From Firmicutes bacterium UBA5227 (lineage in GTDB: Bacteria > Bacillota > Clostridia > Tissierellales > Sedimentibacteraceae), in NCBI GenBank assembly GCA_002409285.1, contig DHUT01000004.1, positions 13,427 to 25,370 on the forward strand: a stretch of 11,944 bases of DNA, given 5' to 3'. Below, one piece after another: positions 7,657-11,944 of this stretch. Positions within the stretch are counted from its first letter, which is position 1; each line of letters opens with the position of its first letter. Position numbers and translations under genes: made by a program. The notes beneath the pieces were generated by a model. That model worked only from the letters and a program-made list of their open reading frames with translations. It searched no databases and was not told where the DNA came from.

Positions 7657-9513
7657 ATGTTTAACAAGGACAGTTATGTAAAACAGTTTACAGATATGAT
7701 GTCAGAAGGATTCATTTTTATTGATGATGTCGGTACTATACAGATATATAATAATAAGGCTAAAGAGATTTTCGGCATTGAATATGAGTTCGATTTCAGT
7801 CACGATTCGGGAAGATTAGAAAAGGGGGATATTGTAATTATAGCTGATACACATATAGGAGAAGATGATGGCAGTCTAAGTCCGGAAGTGTTGAAGCATA
7901 TTGGAATAACAGATGCAAATTTAGAAAAAGGCGATTCAGTAATTGCTGTTGGAAGATACGATAAAAGAAATTCTGAGGTTACGATTTATAAATATAATAA
8001 GAGTGAAAATAAGGTAAAAAAAATTGAATTAAGCTGCAAGAATTTTGGTGCACATATTTATTCAAGCATTGATTTTGTTGGCAGAAGTATTTTAATAGAA
8101 GTTGATAATATAAAATATAATATTGATTATGTTAAAAGTTTCGGACATATGGTAGTGCTTAATGGGAAAACGGGAAAAATGAAATTTTACCAAAGCAAGG
8201 GATATACTGCAAGAGGCGAAGGGATACTTGATTTGCTTATGGGCAAAACGTTTATGCCCAAAGGCGGCTCTGAGAATTTTTATGTTATTGGTAAGAATAT
8301 TTTTGAAATACACAAGGATAATAAAACTATAAAGGAGTTTTTTAATGTGGCTGCCGGAAGTGATATAAGCTATACAGGCAAGTATAGAGAAATAAATGGG
8401 AGACCTACAATATGTTCACTGTTTCCTGTGGACAAGAATGGCAAAAGAGTTGGAGCTGTATTGAAAGTTAATGATATTTCGGAAGTTAAAAGTATTATAA
8501 AGGAAAGAGATGAAGCTCTGCAAAATCTATATCAGCTTGAAAGTCAATTGGAAGATGAGGAAACAACATTAAGGCTGCTTCCGGATTTTATCGGTGAGAG
8601 CAGAGAAATTATCAATGTTAAACGTCTTGCATTGAAAGCCGCTAAATCAAATTCAACAGTATTGCTTTTAGGTGAAAGTGGAACCGGGAAAAGTATACTG
8701 GCAAAAGCGATTCACAATAACAGCAGCAAAAGGGATAAACCATTTATAGCTGTAAATTGTGCTACATTGCCCGAGACACTGTTGGAGAGCGAATTGTTTG
8801 GATATGAAGAAGGAGCATTTACTGGAGCGAAAATTGGCGGAAAGGTTGGAATTCTTGAACTTGCCAAGGGAGGGACCCTTTTTCTTGATGAAATAGGAGA
8901 AATTGCCCTGTCTCTACAGGCAAAGCTCCTTCAAGTATTGCAGGAAAAGACGTTTTATAAGGTTGGCGGAAAAACAAATAAGAAATTAGATGCCAGAATA
9001 ATTGTCGCTACTAACAAGAATCTTGAAAATGAAGTTCAGGAGGGAAGGTTTAGAGAAGACTTATATTACAGAATTAATGTTCTTCCGATACTAATACCAT
9101 CTTTAAGGGACAGAAAGCAGGATATATATATATTAATTAAAGAATTACTTCCAAAGATATGCTTCAGAACCGGATGTGAAGAAAAGGGGATTTCAGGTGA
9201 AGCTATCAGCATACTGTCGAATTATGACTATCCGGGAAATGTGAGGGAACTTGAAAATATCCTTGAACGTGCTGTAAATATAGCTGAAGGCAATACCATC
9301 TTTTCAAATCACTTGCTTATTAATAATAAATTTAAAAAAAATGAGACGTTAAAAATCAAACCTTTAAAGGATATTGTTCTTGAATCAGAAAGGAATGCAA
9401 TAAAGTCAACACTTGACTATTATAACGGTGATAAAAAAGCTGCTATGCTTTCATTGAAGATTGGTAAGACAAGTTTTTATGAAAAAATAAAAAAATTTAA
9501 ATTAGACATCTGA
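7657..9513 (+). CDS. Sigma-54-dependent transcriptional activator with PAS sensor
   Basis: Enhancer-binding protein that uses ATP hydrolysis to open sigma-54 promoters. 618 aa from the ATG at 7657, which has GGAG at 7646-7649; an upstream in-frame ATG at 7588 would translate through the terminator stem and is rejected. A PAS-like start is at about 5-42 (MSEGFIFIDDVGTIQIYNNKAKEIF). An insertion of unknown function at about 50-230 carries two copies of LEKGDxVI. The PAS C-terminal half appears to resume at about 235-280 and is followed by a coiled linker. The AAA+ domain at about 310-545 has Walker A GESGTGKS (339-346), GAFTGA (386-391, sigma-54 contact), Walker B GGTLFLDE (405-412), an Arg-rich GRFREDLYYR (463-472) and YPGNVRELEN. 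A Fis-type HTH is at about 575-615. All residues needed for activity are present. The adjacent -24/-12 promoter makes spmA-spmB-peptidase the likely target. The ligand is unknown. Confidence 0.93.
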   Translation: MFNKDSYVKQFTDMMSEGFIFIDDVGTIQIYNNKAKEIFGIEYEFDFSHDSGRLEKGDIVIIADTHIGEDDGSLSPEVLKHIGITDANLEKGDSVIAVGRYDKRNSEVTIYKYNKSENKVKKIELSCKNFGAHIYSSIDFVGRSILIEVDNIKYNIDYVKSFGHMVVLNGKTGKMKFYQSKGYTARGEGILDLLMGKTFMPKGGSENFYVIGKNIFEIHKDNKTIKEFFNVAAGSDISYTGKYREINGRPTICSLFPVDKNGKRVGAVLKVNDISEVKSIIKERDEALQNLYQLESQLEDEETTLRLLPDFIGESREIINVKRLALKAAKSNSTVLLLGESGTGKSILAKAIHNNSSKRDKPFIAVNCATLPETLLESELFGYEEGAFTGAKIGGKVGILELAKGGTLFLDEIGEIALSLQAKLLQVLQEKTFYKVGGKTNKKLDARIIVATNKNLENEVQEGRFREDLYYRINVLPILIPSLRDRKQDIYILIKELLPKICFRTGCEEKGISGEAISILSNYDYPGNVRELENILERAVNIAEGNTIFSNHLLINNKFKKNETLKIKPLKDIVLESERNAIKSTLDYYNGDKKAAMLSLKIGKTSFYEKIKKFKLDI

Positions 9514-9518
9514 TACAT

Positions 9519-9563
9519 AATTCCGAAATAGAGGAAAGCTTCCGTAATTTCGGAATTATTTTT
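9519..9563 (+). terminator. Intrinsic terminator after the sigma-54 activator gene
   Basis: An 11-bp perfect outer stem, AATTCCGAAAT (9519-9529) with ATTTCGGAATT (9547-9557), holds an inner GGAA-AGC-TTCC stem and is followed by TTTTT (9559-9563). It begins 5 nt after the stop codon. The stem contains TTCCGAA/TTCGGAA, which recurs at 9607 nearer the sigma-54 promoter, so the DNA may also serve as a protein-binding site. Confidence 0.9.
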
Positions 9564-9603
9564 ATGTTAATTAATTCACCTTCATAAAAGTATAAGTTCA
9601 TTT

Positions 9604-9623
9604 GAATTCCGAATTTCCGGAAA
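9604..9623. promoter_or_regulatory. Candidate upstream activator site for the sigma-54 regulator
   Basis: GAATTCCGAA (9604-9613) repeats the AATTCCGAA of the terminator stem 86 nt earlier and is directly followed by the palindrome TTTCCGGAAA (9614-9623). It lies about 130-150 bp upstream of the predicted start site, a normal distance for enhancer sites of sigma-54 activators. Site specificity of this activator is unknown, so the role is inferred. Confidence 0.35.
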
Positions 9624-9681
9624 ATATAATTTTAAATTTATAGGAAACGCACTGAATTATCTACCTATTAAATAATTATTG

Positions 9682-9695
9682 ATTGAAATTTCAAT
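9682..9695. repeat. 14-bp perfect palindrome in the spmA control region
   Basis: ATTGAAATTTCAAT is fully self-complementary and centred about 66 bp upstream of the predicted sigma-54 start. It overlaps the spacer of a weaker vegetative-like promoter, TTGATT (9679-9684), 18 nt, TATGAT (9703-9708). It could be an operator or a second activator site, but in AT-rich DNA chance cannot be excluded. Confidence 0.4.
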
Positions 9696-9727
9696 ATATT
9701 ATTATGATAAATATATTTTATGAATTT

Positions 9728-9743
9728 TGGCATATTGTTTGCT
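9728..9743 (+). promoter_or_regulatory. Sigma-54 (SigL/RpoN) -24/-12 promoter of the spmA-spmB-peptidase operon
   Basis: TGGCATATTGTTTGCT fits the consensus TGGCAC-N5-TTGCW with the invariant GG (9729-9730) and GC (9741-9742) exactly 12 nt apart. Transcription would start near 9754, giving a leader of about 63 nt before spmA. A sigma-54 activator gene lies directly upstream, which strongly supports the call. A small hairpin, TGCTT-AATC-AAGCA (9756-9769), would form at the very 5' end of the transcript. Confidence 0.88.
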
Positions 9744-9816
9744 TCATATAGATATTGCTTAATCAAGCAGCATATTATTAATAAAAAGAGATTAATTAAA
9801 GTTAAGGAGAAATGAA

Positions 9817-10446
9817 ATGCTAAATGCAATTTGGTTGGGATTAATTGTTATTGGAGTAATAACAGCAATATTTACAGGAAACGTACAAGCTGTAGGCGAT
9901 GCAGCATTTGAATTTGCTAATACAGCTGTAGAAATTTGTATAGGGTTAATCGGAACAATGACTCTTTGGCTGGGAATAATGGCAATAGCAGAAAAGTCAG
10001 GGCTGGTAAAAATACTTGGAAAGGCATTAAGCCCAATAATGAAGAGATTGTTTAAGGATATTCCCGAAGATCATCCTGCTATGGGAGCAATGGTTATGAA
10101 TATTTCAGCAAACATGCTTGGACTTGGAAATGCTGCAACACCGCTTGGGCTTAAGGCAATGAAAGAATTAGATTCACTTAATGAACACAAAGGAATAGCA
10201 ACTGATTCAATGATAATGTTCATGGCATTAAATGACGGCTGTGTTGCCCTTATACCTGCAACCATTATAGGATTGAGGGTTGCGGCAGGCTCATCAAATC
10301 CCACGGAGGTAATAGGACCAATACTGTTATCAACATCGGTAACTGTTGTTTCAGCAGTAATACTGACAAAACTATTTGCAAAAAGAAAAAAATACAGAGT
10401 TGAAAATTATATCAAAAAAGACGAAGCAAATATTGATAATATTTAG
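9817..10446 (+). CDS. spmA: SpmA family membrane protein (nucleoside-recognition/Gate domain)
   Basis: 209-aa integral membrane protein; Bacillus SpmA has about 196 aa. Hydrophobic segments occur at about 4-20, 36-58, 130-157 and 165-188. The family signature is clear: DIPEDHPAMG (81-90) and NISANMLGLGNAATPLGLKAM (95-115), plus NDGCVALIPATIIGLR (139-154). SpmA works with SpmB; in Bacillus both are needed for dehydration of the spore core, and the Gate domain is shared with nucleoside transporters and FeoB-type proteins, so a transport or channel role is likely. AAGGAGA at 9804-9810 precedes the ATG. The gene is first in an operon behind a sigma-54 promoter rather than a recognisable sporulation promoter, so its job here may not be spore maturation. 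The C-terminal tail after about 188 is charged and probably cytoplasmic. Confidence 0.92.
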   Translation: MLNAIWLGLIVIGVITAIFTGNVQAVGDAAFEFANTAVEICIGLIGTMTLWLGIMAIAEKSGLVKILGKALSPIMKRLFKDIPEDHPAMGAMVMNISANMLGLGNAATPLGLKAMKELDSLNEHKGIATDSMIMFMALNDGCVALIPATIIGLRVAAGSSNPTEVIGPILLSTSVTVVSAVILTKLFAKRKKYRVENYIKKDEANIDNI

Positions 10447-10455
10447 GAGGATATC

Positions 10456-10998
10456 ATGTTTCAATCAATTGTTGGTAACATATCATTATATGCAATACCT
10501 GTTTTACTTATAGGAATACCATTGTATGGATATATAAAAAAGGTTAAAGTTTATGAAGTATTTGTTGAGGGAGCTAAGGATGGTTTTAATACTGCGATAA
10601 ATATTATACCATACCTTGTGGCAATGCTTGCTGCAATAGGAGTATTCAGAGCTTCAGGTGCTATGGACTTTGTGGTTAAAATCTTTTCGCCAATTACCAA
10701 ACTTATAGGAATGCCGGCTGAAATACTTCCCATGGGTATTATGAGATCATTATCCGGAGGCGGCGCTCAGGGTATGATGGTAGAATTATTCCAAACATAC
10801 GGACCGGATTCTCTTATAGGAAGAATGGCCTCTGTTGCAATGGGGTCTACAGAAACAACTATGTATGTTATAGCAGTTTATTTTGGCTCTGTTAAAATAA
10901 GCCAGACAAGACATGCAGTATCTGTTGGATTGATTGTTGATCTTATCAGCCTGATTTCGGCTGTTGTTATAACAAATTTGGTATTTGGAGGTATGTAG
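10456..10998 (+). CDS. spmB: SpmB family membrane protein (nucleoside-recognition/Gate domain)
   Basis: 180-aa membrane protein, the same size as Bacillus SpmB (about 178). Hydrophobic stretches are at about 8-26, 48-65, 72-95, 125-145 and 155-178. Conserved SpmB elements include PMGIMRSLSGGGAQG (92-106) and GSTETTMYVIAVYFGSVKI (130-148). It is the expected partner of SpmA and starts 9 nt after it, with a perfect AGGAGG (10445-10450). The two presumably form one membrane complex. Its stop codon is 1 nt from the ATG of the peptidase gene, so the three proteins are probably made together. What the complex moves is not known from sequence. Confidence 0.92.
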   Translation: MFQSIVGNISLYAIPVLLIGIPLYGYIKKVKVYEVFVEGAKDGFNTAINIIPYLVAMLAAIGVFRASGAMDFVVKIFSPITKLIGMPAEILPMGIMRSLSGGGAQGMMVELFQTYGPDSLIGRMASVAMGSTETTMYVIAVYFGSVKISQTRHAVSVGLIVDLISLISAVVITNLVFGGM

Positions 10999-10999
10999 A

Positions 11000-11914
11000 A
11001 TGGTATTTCCGGAAAAATTAAAAAAAGGTGACACAGTTGCAATTGTTGCTCCATCATCTCCTGTGACAAAAGAACAAGCAGATGCTTGCAAAAGACTTGT
11101 CGAGGATATGGGATATAAGGTAAGAATGGGTAAATGCACGTATCTTTCCATCCATGGATATTCTGCAGGAACAGGAGAGGAAAAAGCGGAAGATATAAAC
11201 GAAATGTTCGCAGACAAAACAGTTAAGGCAATATGGTGCATAAGAGGAGGGGACACAAGCTCTCATGCCATGGATAAAATTGACTATGAAATTGTCAGGA
11301 ACAATCCCAAAATATTCGTCGGTTACAGCGACATAACAAATCTTCATGTAAATTTTAATCAGAAGTGCGATTTAGTAACATTCCACGGACCAATGGTTAA
11401 ATCCAATATGCTTAATGATTTTGATGATTTTACAAAAACAAGCTTTGATAAAGCTCTGAATATGGGAGAAGAGCTCACATTGGAAAATCCTGATGGAGAA
11501 AATTTTAAGGTTATGGCTGAAGGTCATGCAAAAGGAACTGTTGTAGGCGGGAACCTGGCACTTCTGACGTCAATGATTGGTACACCGTATGAGGTAGATG
11601 CAAAGGGTAAAATATTATTTATTGAAGATGTGGATGAAAATGTTGAAAGACTTGACAGAATGATGTATCAGTTAAAATATTCGAACAAGCTGAAAGATGC
11701 AAATGGGATTATTTTCGGTGATTTCACAGACTGTGTGAATAATAGGGATAATTCTTATACCGTAATTGAAATGCTGAAGGATGTACTGGCAGGTTATGAT
11801 AAACCGGTTATGTACAACATAAAATCAGGACACTGTTTTCCTATGTCAACAATTCCCTTTGGAACAACATGTGTAATGGATACCAATTCGGGTACAATTA
11901 AATTCTGCAAATAA
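11000..11914 (+). CDS. S66 family serine peptidase (LD-carboxypeptidase / MccF-like)
   Basis: 304-aa cytoplasmic peptidase. S66 enzymes include LdcA, which removes the terminal D-Ala from murein tetrapeptides during wall recycling, and MccF, which cleaves microcin C and related peptidyl-nucleotides. The catalytic triad is visible: Ser110 in FVGYSDITNLH, Glu209 in LFIEDVDE, and His278 in KSGHCFPMS. The oxyanion region IRGGDTSSHAMD is at 81-92, and the N-terminal KGDTVAIVAPSSPV is typical. There is no signal peptide. The ATG at 11000 is chosen over the in-frame TTG at 10985: GGAGG at 10987-10991, inside the end of spmB, gives 8-nt spacing, and the protein then begins like other members. Sequence alone does not decide between LdcA and MccF specificity. 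Operon position implies that its substrate is tied to the SpmAB complex and to the signal sensed by the sigma-54 activator. Confidence 0.9.
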   Translation: MVFPEKLKKGDTVAIVAPSSPVTKEQADACKRLVEDMGYKVRMGKCTYLSIHGYSAGTGEEKAEDINEMFADKTVKAIWCIRGGDTSSHAMDKIDYEIVRNNPKIFVGYSDITNLHVNFNQKCDLVTFHGPMVKSNMLNDFDDFTKTSFDKALNMGEELTLENPDGENFKVMAEGHAKGTVVGGNLALLTSMIGTPYEVDAKGKILFIEDVDENVERLDRMMYQLKYSNKLKDANGIIFGDFTDCVNNRDNSYTVIEMLKDVLAGYDKPVMYNIKSGHCFPMSTIPFGTTCVMDTNSGTIKFCK

Positions 11915-11944
11915 CGAAATTATAATTAAAAAAAGGCTAAAACT

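Noticed and set aside
9731..9753. Possible sporulation (sigma-E-like) promoter, ATATT followed by CATATA
   Set aside because: The two elements are only about 8 nt apart, far short of normal spacing, and they overlap a full sigma-54 match.
10985..10999. TTG start adding five residues to the S66 peptidase
   Set aside because: It would overlap the spmB end and use up the GGAGG that serves the ATG at 11000.
10786..11256. 156-codon open frame on the minus strand across the spmB/peptidase junction
   Set aside because: It overlaps two well-supported genes antisense, has a Cys/Ser-rich composition typical of shadow frames and no recognisable domain.
11915..11944. AT-rich tail with AAAAAAAGGCT after the S66 peptidase
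   Set aside because: It could be the left arm of a terminator, but the window ends before a second arm can be seen.

Overview
The window is AT-rich, has strong Shine-Dalgarno sites and very short intergenic gaps, and encodes Firmicutes-specific proteins (WalR/WalK/YycH/YycI, SpmA/SpmB). This points to a low-GC Gram-positive, most likely an anaerobic member of the Clostridia / Tissierellia. That placement is inferred from gene content and style; no marker gene here fixes the genus. All ten coding regions are on the + strand.

Region 1 (1-4685) is a Wal (YycFG) cell-wall stress locus. It holds the 3' part of the response regulator walR, the complete sensor kinase walK, and the two membrane-anchored accessory proteins YycH and YycI, all closely spaced in one direction. 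The usual next gene of the Bacillus operon (walJ/yycJ) is absent.

Region 2 (4686-7629) has a strong sigma-A-like promoter and an untranslated leader of about 170 nt, followed by murA (first committed step of peptidoglycan synthesis). Next comes a transglutaminase-fold protein with an intact Cys-His-Asp triad and no secretion signal. A 12-bp stem with a T run closes this unit.

Region 3 (7657-11914) looks like a self-contained inducible module. It starts with a sigma-54 activator (PAS sensor with a large unexplained insertion, AAA+ domain with GAFTGA, Fis-type HTH), closed by a strong terminator. A 303-bp control region follows, containing a textbook -24/-12 sigma-54 promoter, upstream TTCCGAA-type repeats and a 14-bp palindrome. 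After that come spmA, spmB and an S66 (LD-carboxypeptidase/MccF-type) serine peptidase, with gaps of 9 and 1 nt. SpmA/SpmB are best known as spore maturation proteins. Their placement under a sigma-54 promoter with a peptidase suggests a substrate-induced function, perhaps uptake or processing of a peptide or muropeptide. This is the most interesting hypothesis in the window. It is inference from context, not proven by sequence.

No rRNA, tRNA, CRISPR, insertion sequence or phage gene was seen.
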